Positions 6,031 to 13,304 of a stretch of DNA of 15,075 bases are shown piece after piece. The notes beneath the pieces are model-generated. The model saw only the letters and a program-made list of their open reading frames with translations. It had not been told where the DNA came from and did not search any database. The position numbers and the translations under genes were made by a program. Positions within the stretch are counted from its first letter, which is position 1; every line of letters begins with the position of its first letter. Where the stretch lies: assembly GCA_964505325.1 (NCBI GenBank), contig CAZDHT010000113.1:1-15075 (forward strand). Direction: 5' to 3'. Source of the DNA: CAZDHT01 sp964505325 (GTDB lineage: Bacteria > Planctomycetota > PUPC01).

Positions 6031-8019
6031 ATGAAGTTCAGGGAATACGAATCGGCGGGCGGGGGCGAGTTCGAGCTCGACCCCTTCCAAATCGCGGCGG
6101 CCGAGGCGATCGACGCCGGTCACTCGGTTCTCGTCGCCGCGCCGACGGGCGCCGGCAAGACGGTCGTCGCCGAGTACGCCGTCGAGCGAGCGCTCGAACG
6201 CGGCCAGCAGGTCATCTACACCGCGCCGATTAAGGCACTCAGCAACCAGAAGTTCCGCGACTTCCGCTCGCGCTACGGCGACAAGGTCGGGATCATGACG
6301 GGCGACGTGACCATCAACGGCGGCGCGCCCGCGCTCATCATGACCACGGAGATTTTCCGCAACGCGCTGTTCGAAGAGTCCGGCCGGTTCGACAACGCCA
6401 AGTTCCTCATCTTCGACGAGGTGCACTATATCAACGACCTCGAACGCGGCACGGTGTGGGAGGAGAGCATCATCTTCGCGCCGCGGAGCATGCAGCTCGT
6501 CTGCCTGAGCGCGACGATGCCCAACGTGCAGGAACTTGCGGACTGGATCTCGGAAGTGCGGGACTCGGAGGTACGGGTTGTTCGAGAGGCGCACCGGCCT
6601 GTGCCGCTCCGCTACCACATTCATTGCGGCGACCAGTTGGTCAAGCTCGGGCAGCTCGAAGGCGCGATGCGCCGGCAGGCGCGCGCGATGCGGCACAAGG
6701 ACCGCCCCTCGCGCCGCCGCCACGCCCGCCGGCGCGACACGTCCACCGGCGACATCATCGACATCCTGGAAGAAGAGGAGCGACTGCCCTGCATCTTCTT
6801 CTGCTTCAGCCGCGCCGCGTGCGAGGCCAAGGCATGGGGGGAAGTTCACCGCGACCTGCTGACCGACTCGGAGCGCGAGCGCCTCGAGGCGCTCTACCGC
6901 GACCTGTGCGAGCGCTACGACGTGACCGGCGAGCGCGCCGCCGAGGACTTCCGCCGGCTGGTGACCCGCGGCATCGCATACCACCACGCGGGCATGCTGC
7001 CGACGCTTAAGGAGATCATCGAGCGGCTGTTCTCCTCCGGGTACATCAAGTTGCTGTTCACCACGGAGACGTTCGCGGTGGGCGTCAACATGCCGGCGCG
7101 CACCGTCGCGTTCAACTCGCTCCGCAAGTACGACGGGGTCAGTTTCAAGTACATGGAGGCCCGCGAGTATCACCAGATGGCCGGGCGCGCGGGCCGGCGG
7201 GGGATGGACGAAGTCGGTTTCGTCTACGCCGCGGTTGATCCGGAAGAGGACGATGCGAGCGGGGTCCGGCGCGTGCTGACCGGCAAAATCGAGCGCATTC
7301 ACAGCCGGTTCGAGCTGGCCTACTCGACCATTCTGAACCTGTTCTCGCGGGTGGGCGAGGCGGTCTACGAGGCGTGTGCGGACAGCTTCGCGACGTTTCA
7401 GCGCGGGCATCATCACCGGCCGGGGATCCCGCCGGCGCACGAGAAGAAGATTGCCAAGAAGAAGATGGCGGTCCTCCGGGACCTCGGCTACATCGGCCGG
7501 GACGGGCTGAAACGCCGGGGGCGGATTGCGTCGCGGATCAACGGCTACGAGCTTCAGGTGACCGAGATGTACGCCGAGGGCCTGCTGGATGAGCTGGACG
7601 AGGACGAACTGAACGTGCTGATGACGGCGATCGTGTACGAGCGGCGGCGCCGCACGCGGCCGCGGCGCCTGTCGAGGAAGAAGCTGCGGCGCATCGCGGA
7701 GCCGGCGATGGCATGCGTGCGGCGCATCCGCTCGGTCGAGAAGGTCCGCCGGCTGGACGACCTGACCAAGCAGCCGGAGTTTGCGCTGAGCCTGGCGACG
7801 TACCATTGGAGCCAGGGCTGTGAGTTCGACGAGCTGGAATCGCTGACCGATGCCGGCCCAGGGGACCTGTGCCGCAATTTCCGCCTGGCGGTTCAACTGA
7901 TGCGGCAGACGATCAAGGCAACGGCGGGGGACGACCGCCTCGCGCAGAAGCTGCGCGGCGCCATCGACCGCCTCAACCGCGACGTGGTCGATGCCGAACG
8001 GCAGTTGCGGGTGGAATGA
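6031..8019 (+). CDS. Ski2/Mtr4-like DExH-box RNA helicase
   Basis: 662-aa superfamily 2 helicase, likely acting on RNA in processing or decay; the bacterial HelY-type proteins are the nearest relatives I know. Motif I is APTGAGKT (37-44) and Ia is TAPIKALSNQKF (64-75). Motif II is DEVH (129-132) and III is SAT (160-162). Motifs V and VI are TETFAVGVNMPARTV (345-359) and QMAGRAGRRG (382-391). Residues ~415-660 cover the helical region and a DSHCT-like C-terminus. An Arg-rich insert at 214-236 is unusual. It is shorter than eukaryotic Ski2/Mtr4 and lacks their arch. The start at 6031 is preferred because the conserved Q-motif-like DPFQ begins at residue 17, although the frame is open upstream to within surE. 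It sits 127 bases after surE on the same strand with its own -10 element. Confidence 0.9.
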   Translation: MKFREYESAGGGEFELDPFQIAAAEAIDAGHSVLVAAPTGAGKTVVAEYAVERALERGQQVIYTAPIKALSNQKFRDFRSRYGDKVGIMTGDVTINGGAPALIMTTEIFRNALFEESGRFDNAKFLIFDEVHYINDLERGTVWEESIIFAPRSMQLVCLSATMPNVQELADWISEVRDSEVRVVREAHRPVPLRYHIHCGDQLVKLGQLEGAMRRQARAMRHKDRPSRRRHARRRDTSTGDIIDILEEEERLPCIFFCFSRAACEAKAWGEVHRDLLTDSERERLEALYRDLCERYDVTGERAAEDFRRLVTRGIAYHHAGMLPTLKEIIERLFSSGYIKLLFTTETFAVGVNMPARTVAFNSLRKYDGVSFKYMEAREYHQMAGRAGRRGMDEVGFVYAAVDPEEDDASGVRRVLTGKIERIHSRFELAYSTILNLFSRVGEAVYEACADSFATFQRGHHHRPGIPPAHEKKIAKKKMAVLRDLGYIGRDGLKRRGRIASRINGYELQVTEMYAEGLLDELDEDELNVLMTAIVYERRRRTRPRRLSRKKLRRIAEPAMACVRRIRSVEKVRRLDDLTKQPEFALSLATYHWSQGCEFDELESLTDAGPGDLCRNFRLAVQLMRQTIKATAGDDRLAQKLRGAIDRLNRDVVDAERQLRVE

Positions 8020-8052
8020 GCATCTGCTGTTCGTCCCTGCGGGCGTTTTTGT

Positions 8053-8081
8053 TTGACAGTGACCGACGCCGGAAGTATAAG
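8053..8081 (+). promoter_or_regulatory. Near-consensus sigma-70 promoter of the toxin cassette
   Basis: TTGACA (8053-8058), exactly 17 bases, TATAAG (8076-8081). This is the closest match to consensus on the + strand of the window, 42 bases before the ATG at 8124. It shows that the downstream three genes form a separate transcription unit from the helicase. Confidence 0.65.
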
Positions 8082-8123
8082 ATCAGGGGTTTCGTTGGGC
8101 GCCCGGAAGCTAGGGGGAAGTCA

Positions 8124-8843
8124 ATGGCAGAACTCCACGGGATGAGACTGAGAGGCATAGAAGTCGAACTCTCTCTTGCTCCCTCGGTAACGGTGGACGG
8201 CCCGGCCAAGCTAGCCTTTCAGAACAAGCTTGAGCAGGAGGCCATGATCGAACTGACCTCTGTCGAGAAGGACGAGAACAGCGTTGTCCTCACAGCAGGG
8301 TCCAAGTCGACAAAGTCGAGTTGCGGTGTTCGCATGGAACCCAACCGGTTGTCAATCGCCGAAAATTTCCCCCCCGTGGTTACGGAGCAGTGCGTTGAGC
8401 GAATGGATGCGGTGGTCCGGGCGGCTATTGAGGTTTTCTCGCCGAACCTGTTTGTTCAGAGAAGCGTCTATGTCCGAAAACAGGCATCTGCGCCAAATGG
8501 CGATGCACGAGTCTTTTTGGGCGAGAGAGTCCTTCAGCTCTCGGAGGCAAGAAAACGTTCCTTCGGCAGGCCAATCCATATGGTAGGAATGACCTTCTTC
8601 CTGCCCCCTTATCAAGTGCAGAATAGCCACAAGGGTGTCGTTGTGCAGCAGGCACCCGACGGGATAGAAGTCAAGATAGAATCGCTGATCGAAGACACGA
8701 AGGACATTTACTTCCAGTGCCGAAGGTACTTCTACGAGCCAGTCCCTGCAAGTAAGTTCACCACGGTCAAAGAGTGGGTGGTCAGTACCGAGGGGTTCGT
8801 GAATGAGCAGCTTGTGAATTTCCTCCTGCATCAGACGGACTAG
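8124..8843 (+). CDS. Unknown 239-aa protein, first gene of a MazF-type cassette
   Basis: I do not recognise the family with confidence. The protein is soluble, with no signal peptide or membrane segment. It has an N-terminal strand-rich part (MRLRGIEVELSLAPSVTV) and a central segment RMEPNRLSIAENFPPVV. It ends in VKEWVVSTEGFVNEQLVNFLL, a probable helix. The overall plan loosely recalls the sporadically distributed TIGR04255 proteins, but that is a weak impression. The ATG at 8124 has GGGGGAAG (8113-8120 region) upstream and a strong promoter before it. The open frame extends further upstream into the helicase end without family character. Its base composition is visibly less GC-rich than the neighbouring housekeeping genes, and it is followed after 14 bases by an antitoxin-like gene. 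Transfer as a cassette is plausible. Confidence 0.72.
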   Translation: MAELHGMRLRGIEVELSLAPSVTVDGPAKLAFQNKLEQEAMIELTSVEKDENSVVLTAGSKSTKSSCGVRMEPNRLSIAENFPPVVTEQCVERMDAVVRAAIEVFSPNLFVQRSVYVRKQASAPNGDARVFLGERVLQLSEARKRSFGRPIHMVGMTFFLPPYQVQNSHKGVVVQQAPDGIEVKIESLIEDTKDIYFQCRRYFYEPVPASKFTTVKEWVVSTEGFVNEQLVNFLLHQTD

Positions 8844-8857
8844 GCGAGGGCAAAATC

Positions 8858-9142
8858 ATGTCGCCGGATACGCTTTACGCGAAGGAAAAGGACGTCAACA
8901 AGCTCCGCTTGACCCCGCTGTTGGAGAGAGCAGGGCGTTCATTTCCTGCGCCCTACCGTGACGCAAGCGAGGTCTGCGTGATACGCAGTCTTGCTGAAAC
9001 GTGGACGCCCCCTGTTCACAAGGATGAAACGGGCGAGGATTACTCGGGAACCGCCGAAGCAGCACAAGAGGGGGGGGCGTTTGCGTTCTGGGATGAAACT
9101 TCCGAGGACATCTACGATTGGAGCGACGGCGAAGAAATCTGA
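8858..9142 (+). CDS. Small acidic protein, probable antitoxin of the PemK/MazF toxin
   Basis: 94 aa with ATG at 8858 and GAGGG (8846-8850) 7 bases upstream. The N-terminal third is basic/mixed (KEKDVNKLRLTPLLERAG). The C-terminal part is strongly acidic, ending FWDETSEDIYDWSDGEEI. That layout suits an antitoxin whose acidic tail wraps the basic surface of MazF. No standard AbrB/MazE or RHH DNA-binding motif is clear. The assignment rests mainly on position directly before, and overlapping, the toxin frame. An unrelated small protein cannot be excluded. Confidence 0.6.
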   Translation: MSPDTLYAKEKDVNKLRLTPLLERAGRSFPAPYRDASEVCVIRSLAETWTPPVHKDETGEDYSGTAEAAQEGGAFAFWDETSEDIYDWSDGEEI

Positions 9143-9492
9143 ACCAGGGAGACGTCGTGCTCGTCAAGTGGCCGTTTACTGACCTGAGCGGGGCGAAGCT
9201 CCGGCCCGCGTTGGTCATTTCCAATGACGAACTTAACGCCACGCAACAGGACGTGGTGCTGCTCGCGATCTCGTCAAGAATGCCGAGGAGTTCTGCCCAT
9301 GATCTCCTTCTCCAGGAGAATGATCCGGGGTTTCGAGATTCAGGCCTCAAAGTGAGTTCCGTCGTCAGGTGCGCTAAGATATTCACTGCCGAAGGTCAGC
9401 GGGTAGTCCAACGTCGCTTGGGCAGGTTAAGTTCCAACTGGCTCTCGAAGGTCCTTGCCACGGTCGAGACTGTTTTCCGGCCTATCCCCTGA
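9118..9492 (+). CDS. PemK/MazF-family endoribonuclease toxin
   Basis: About 124 aa. The N-terminus NQGDVVLVKWPFTDLSGAKL leads into RPALVISND, the hallmark of MazF/PemK, whose members cut mRNA in an SH3-like barrel. VVLLAISSRM and GLKVSSVVRCAKIFT correspond to the following strands; the Ser/Thr-rich region before the last strand is typical. No ATG is available. A TTG at 9118 has GAGGA (9104-9108) upstream and would overlap the antitoxin by 25 bases. A CTG at 9139 forms a CTGA overlap with the antitoxin stop and starts closer to the usual MazF N-terminus. A weak start would keep toxin levels low relative to antitoxin. It converges on the pseudokinase gene with only 25 bases between the stops. 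Confidence 0.87.
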   Translation: MERRRRNLNQGDVVLVKWPFTDLSGAKLRPALVISNDELNATQQDVVLLAISSRMPRSSAHDLLLQENDPGFRDSGLKVSSVVRCAKIFTAEGQRVVQRRLGRLSSNWLSKVLATVETVFRPIP

Positions 9493-9517
9493 GGCCGCGG
9501 CGAACACCCCCAAAAGG

Positions 9518-12454
9518 TCATTGTTCCCGCAGGATGCGGATGCGGAGGTCTTCGAACTCGGCCTTGGATTTCTGGCGGGTGATGAGCCCGTAGCTGCGCT
9601 TGGCGTCCGGTCCCGTGCCGAGCCTGCTTGGCATCTGGCAGCTCTGCCCGGCGCACTCGACGCGCACGTGTCGCCCGGTCACGATCGCGCGCACGTCAAT
9701 CCAGTCTCCCGCGGTGACCCGCACGGGGACGTGTTGATTCTTGCGGGGCCTGCCGCCGCTGCTGTGCCACAGCCCGGTCTTGCCGGTTTCGTCCGCGGCC
9801 AGGCCGAGCCAGAAATCGTAGTGGTTGTCGCCGTCGGAGGCGACGCGGATCATCAGGCCGTTGCCGGAAAGCGCCCGGCACCGGACAGAGAGCCGATACG
9901 CGGGCGCGGGCTGCGCGGACTTGAGCAGGTCGATGTCGTGCTCGGCCTGATTGTCGCAGGTCACGCGGCCATCCTGGAACGACCATCCCTTGCCGCGGCG
10001 GTCCCAGTCCTTGATGCCGTCCGTGAGCAGGGCCGTCTCCACGCCCGCGGCGATATCGCGTTCGATGTCGGCACGGGTGAGCCCGCGGCTGCACTTGGCA
10101 AGCATGGCGTTGATCTCGTCGAGCTTCTCGCGGATCGCGTAGTTCGAGCCCGCGTGCTTCTCCTTGAGCGGGATCAAGAGCACCAGGGCGTCGAGCCATT
10201 TCTTTTCGGCCACCAGCGCCCGCGCCTCGATCAGCATGCGCGCGGGGCGGTCGTCCTTGGGCGGCGTGGTCGGCCCGGCCTTCTTGACTCGCGCCAGCAG
10301 GTCGCCGACGTCGGCGCCGAACCGCTTGGCGCGTTTCAGGTCCTCCGCCGCGCGGGCCAGGTTGCCCTGCTCCAGCGAGAGCAGGCCGAGCGCGGTGAGG
10401 TCGTCGCGCGAATCGAGGTCCGACACCTTTCGCGCGATGGAGTATTTCTCCCAGTCGGAGAGTTTCACCCAAGGCCGCGTCTCCGCGCCCGCCTTGGACT
10501 TGAGTACGATGCCCGCCGCGTCGGCCGACTCGATCACCGAGGCGGGGGCGCGAATGCCGAGCGATTCGCTCTTGAGCTTCCGGGCGGCCCGGTTGACTTT
10601 CTCGATCACGCGCTGCTTGAGCGCGAGCAGCCGTTTGAGGTGCCCGAGGTGCCGCGCCGCATTGGGTTCGAGCGCCGACCCCTTGAGCTGCCCGAGCAGT
10701 CTCTCCGACCGGGTGACGGCGCGTTCAAGATCGAACGCCTTAACCAGTTTCTGGACTTCGGCGGCGGTCTCGCGGTAGGCCTGTTCGAGTTCCCTGAGCC
10801 GTTTTGCTGCGGCCGCCTTGTCACGCGTGGCGAGGAGCGGCCGGATGATGCCCAGCTCTGTGCGGGCGCGCCGGGCGAGTTCGTCCATTCCATAGAGGAG
10901 GACAATCTTCTCGTAGATCTCGATGGCCTCCTCGTACCGTTGGGCCTTGACGGCCTCCGCCGCCTTCTTGCTTTGCTCGTCATACGCCGCGGCGGCCTCG
11001 GTCCGGATGAAACCGAGCTGGCTCTTGATCTTGTCCCGCAGTTCCGGGGTCAGCTTGTGCTCTGCGGCGAGGAGAACGTCGTACCGGTTGAAGGCCGCGA
11101 CGGCTTCGCCGAAGCGCTTCTGCTTGACCAGCTTGTCCGCCTCGGCCTGCACGTCGGCGAAGTCAGAGAGCTTGTCCGTGTTCTTCTTGAGCGTGTACTC
11201 GGTGGCCCTCTGTTCGGCGGTGAGCGCGACCCTGGTACCGGGGTACTTCGTGGCCACGTCCTTGAAACGTCGGATGATCTCGTCGAAGTCGCGCGGGTGG
11301 GCGCGGGTGTATTGGCCGGCCTTCTCGTAGGCCTCTTGGGCGCGTTCCTCGCGGGTCGGCTCCCTGGGGGTGAGGGGCGTGCCGGCTGGGCCGGTGGTGG
11401 CGACGGCCGGCGGGGTGGTCTGCGCGGGGGAGGTCGTGGGCGCCGGCCCCAGCAGCTCGCGCCGTTTGCCTCGGTCACGCGGCAGCAGCAGGAGAACCCC
11501 TGCAACGAGCGCCAGAACGACTGCGGCCGCCGCAGCAATCAGGGCTTTCCTGCCTGACTTCTTCGGCGGCGCGTTCCGTCTGGGCGGAGGCGGAGGAGGC
11601 TGCTCGGTCACGCGCCCGATGGGCCGACCGGCGCGGACCGCCTCGACGTCCGCGATGAGCTCCTTCGCCGAGCGAGGCCGCTGCTCGGGGTCCGCGGCCA
11701 GCAGCTTCGCGAAGAGGAAGGCGACGTTCTTTGAAAACTTGGGTTCGCCGCGCCCGGGGAACGTCGGCCGGCCCTGCCGTATCGCGTCCGCGATCTCGCC
11801 GGGCGTCTCGCCCCTGAAGGGCGGCCGGCCGACGACCGCCGCGAACAGGGTCGCGCCGAGCGAGAAGAAGTCCGATTCCGGCCGCAGGCTGCGGCGCTCG
11901 GAGAGCTGCTCCGGCGACATGAATTCCGGCTGCCCGGTCTCTTCGCCCTGCGGATGTTCGAGGCCGCACCCGCGGAGCAGCGCCCTCTCGTCGGTGACGA
12001 GGATCGCGCCGGGCCGCACCCACCCGTGGACAAGCCCGTTCCGGTGCAACTCGCCCAGGGCGCGGGCGACCTGCAGGCCGACCTCGAGAACGGCATCGGC
12101 ATCGAGCGCCTGCTCCGCTTGGCTGAGCTCGGCGAGCGAGGCGCCTTCGGCGTTGGGCTCGACGAGGTACAGCTTCCCGGCGTCTTCGGCGAAGCCGAGT
12201 GTTGGCACGATGCACTCGTGCTCGACCTCCCGCGCCCGGGCCACCTTGGCCTTGAAGCGCTCGCGGTAGGCGAGCGAGCTTTGCTGCTCCTCGTCCGGCT
12301 CGGTGACCTGGAGCGACGAGCCGTCGCCGCACTGCACGAGGAAGCGCTTGCCGCTCGCGTCGTCAGCCAGGACGTCCAGGATCGTCCAGCCCTCGGCGCC
12401 GTCGGCCAGCCGAGCATCGTGGTCGTCGCGCCCACCGTCACTCATGGCAGTCAT
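9518..12454 (-). CDS. Transmembrane pseudokinase with coiled-coil/TPR-like and DUF1080-like domains
   Basis: 978 aa. Residues ~22-275 have a Ser/Thr kinase fold (hinge YLVEP at 96-100, MSPEQL at 179-184, DFFSLG with the alpha-F Asp at 195, DPEQRP at 255-260), but the catalytic centre is lost. The VAIK Lys is replaced (LQVT at 48-51), HRDxKxxN reads HGWVRPGAIL (143-152), and DFG reads GCG (162-164). A Pro-rich linker precedes one membrane helix at 303-324. The outer part is a Thr/Pro linker, then helical repeats with coiled-coil/TPR character (~365-790). The end is a beta-sandwich (~810-976) resembling the DUF1080/LamG-like glycan-binding fold (WSFQDGRVTCDN, HYDFWLGLAADETGK, GDWIDVRAIVTGRHVRV). 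It probably acts as a scaffold or sensor. It is last in a three-gene minus-strand run. The ATG at 12445 is an alternative start. Confidence 0.85.
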   Translation of the reverse strand: MTAMSDGGRDDHDARLADGAEGWTILDVLADDASGKRFLVQCGDGSSLQVTEPDEEQQSSLAYRERFKAKVARAREVEHECIVPTLGFAEDAGKLYLVEPNAEGASLAELSQAEQALDADAVLEVGLQVARALGELHRNGLVHGWVRPGAILVTDERALLRGCGLEHPQGEETGQPEFMSPEQLSERRSLRPESDFFSLGATLFAAVVGRPPFRGETPGEIADAIRQGRPTFPGRGEPKFSKNVAFLFAKLLAADPEQRPRSAKELIADVEAVRAGRPIGRVTEQPPPPPPRRNAPPKKSGRKALIAAAAAVVLALVAGVLLLLPRDRGKRRELLGPAPTTSPAQTTPPAVATTGPAGTPLTPREPTREERAQEAYEKAGQYTRAHPRDFDEIIRRFKDVATKYPGTRVALTAEQRATEYTLKKNTDKLSDFADVQAEADKLVKQKRFGEAVAAFNRYDVLLAAEHKLTPELRDKIKSQLGFIRTEAAAAYDEQSKKAAEAVKAQRYEEAIEIYEKIVLLYGMDELARRARTELGIIRPLLATRDKAAAAKRLRELEQAYRETAAEVQKLVKAFDLERAVTRSERLLGQLKGSALEPNAARHLGHLKRLLALKQRVIEKVNRAARKLKSESLGIRAPASVIESADAAGIVLKSKAGAETRPWVKLSDWEKYSIARKVSDLDSRDDLTALGLLSLEQGNLARAAEDLKRAKRFGADVGDLLARVKKAGPTTPPKDDRPARMLIEARALVAEKKWLDALVLLIPLKEKHAGSNYAIREKLDEINAMLAKCSRGLTRADIERDIAAGVETALLTDGIKDWDRRGKGWSFQDGRVTCDNQAEHDIDLLKSAQPAPAYRLSVRCRALSGNGLMIRVASDGDNHYDFWLGLAADETGKTGLWHSSGGRPRKNQHVPVRVTAGDWIDVRAIVTGRHVRVECAGQSCQMPSRLGTGPDAKRSYGLITRQKSKAEFEDLRIRILREQ

Positions 12455-12455
12455 T

Positions 12456-12481
12456 CCAGCAGGTTCCCTGGAACGGGCTGG
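12456..12481 (-). promoter_or_regulatory. Dyad over the pseudokinase ribosome-binding region
   Basis: CCAGC (12456-12460) pairs with GCTGG (12477-12481), and GTTCC (12463-12467) with GGAAC (12470-12474). The two stems are nested and separated by a 2-base internal mismatch. It lies immediately upstream of the start codon, where the leader has only a weak Shine-Dalgarno sequence, so folding could limit translation. The 2-base apex is too tight for a normal RNA loop, so a DNA dyad is equally possible. Confidence 0.35.
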
Positions 12482-12506
12482 CCCTTTTCTGTCTCGTCGC
12501 CGTCAA

Positions 12507-12523
12507 TTGCAGGAACCCTGCAA
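12507..12523 (-). terminator. Hairpin between the bPH2 gene and the pseudokinase gene
   Basis: A perfect 7-bp stem, TTGCAGG/CCTGCAA, with a 3-base loop lies 16 bases downstream of the bPH2 stop on the minus strand. There is no T-run after it, so it is more likely an mRNA processing, stabilising or attenuating hairpin than a full terminator. Confidence 0.4.
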
Positions 12524-12539
12524 GAGCTTGCGCCGCGCG

Positions 12540-13208
12540 CTATTCCTTCAACTGCGTGACGCCGCGGCGCGCGTCGGTGTCGAGCGAGGCCTGGCGGATC
12601 TTCTCGAACGCGGCACGCGGCTCGGGGATGCTGCGCAGGCAGGCGACGGGCATTGATTTGTCCGTCGACTCGATGCAGACGTCGCCGACGCCCAGCACGC
12701 GCTGAAGGATGCTCTGACGGATCTTGAGGTCATTCACCCGGAAGAGCTCGATGTCATCGAGGTCCTTGAACAGGATGCCCTGCTCGATGAGGATGTTCTC
12801 CGTGGTCACCGTGTACTCGGTGCACTTGAGCCTCAGAATCCTGTACGCCAGCCACACGGTATACGCGAGGATGGCGATGAGCGCGGCCCACCAGCCCCAC
12901 TTCGAGGTGTCGAACACGTCCCAGGAGATTTTGGGAAGCAGCCACAGCGACAGGATCATGACAAGTATGAGACCGACGAAGATCGATAAGTTCTCCAACT
13001 GCGACGGCCTGCCCTGGTAGACGACCTCGGGGGACTTGGCCGCGCCGGGGGCCGGCTCGGCTTTGGGGATCTTGGGCGCGGTCCGCGGCTCGGGCGGCGG
13101 CGCCGGGACGATGCTGACGTTCCCGCAGGTGCACGTGTATCTCGTGCCGGCCTGGTCATCGGACAGTGTGATTTGCTGGTCGCACGCGGGGCAGTGGTAC
13201 TGTATCAT
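12540..13208 (-). CDS. Zinc-ribbon and bPH2 (DUF304-like) domain membrane protein
   Basis: 222 aa. An N-terminal zinc ribbon uses C6/C9 (HCPAC) and C26/C28 (YTCTCG). A Pro/Ala/Lys-rich linker (~34-62) leads to two membrane helices (~73-92 and 106-124) and a bacterial PH domain (~129-207). The latter has TEYTVTTENILIEQGILFKD, then ELFRVNDLKIRQSILQRVLGVGDVCIEST, the typical DUF304/YdbS-type signature. The ATG at 13208 is preferred to an upstream TTG at 13229 because GGGAGGG sits 6-7 bases before it and Cys6 follows directly. The function is unknown; such proteins are membrane-associated. It lies between the secreted peptidase and the pseudokinase genes on the same strand. Confidence 0.88.
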   Translation of the reverse strand: MIQYHCPACDQQITLSDDQAGTRYTCTCGNVSIVPAPPPEPRTAPKIPKAEPAPGAAKSPEVVYQGRPSQLENLSIFVGLILVMILSLWLLPKISWDVFDTSKWGWWAALIAILAYTVWLAYRILRLKCTEYTVTTENILIEQGILFKDLDDIELFRVNDLKIRQSILQRVLGVGDVCIESTDKSMPVACLRSIPEPRAAFEKIRQASLDTDARRGVTQLKE

Positions 13209-13236
13209 CTGCGGCCCTCCCGAAATCAATTCAGAG

Positions 13237-13256
13237 CTTGAGACCTGGAACTCAAG
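13237..13256 (-). other. Hairpin between the DUF1570 and bPH2 genes
   Basis: CTTGAG/CTCAAG stem of 6 bp with an 8-base loop, in the 96-base spacer. There is no T-tract. It may shape processing of the operon transcript or be incidental. Confidence 0.25.
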
Positions 13257-13304
13257 AATCCGCGCTTCACCGGCTCGGAACTCGAAACCCGATGCCGCCG
13301 CCTG

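Noticed and set aside
5863..7896. Very long open frame (677 codons) on the minus strand opposite the helicase
   Set aside because: It is the reverse-complement shadow of a GC-rich gene with strong codon bias. It shows no family motifs, while the + strand carries all helicase motifs.
8033..8050. CCC-TGC-GGG followed by TTTTT as a terminator after the helicase
   Set aside because: The stem is only 3 bp and the T-run is followed at once by the -35 of the next promoter; too weak to call.
9455..11557. 700-codon + strand frame opposite the pseudokinase gene
   Set aside because: Repetitive Leu/Arg/Gly/Val composition typical of antisense shadows. The minus strand has a coherent multi-domain protein across the same bases.
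13209..13229. Upstream TTG start for the zinc-ribbon bPH2 protein
   Set aside because: The GGGAGGG ribosome-binding sequence lies inside that extension, directly before the ATG at 13208.
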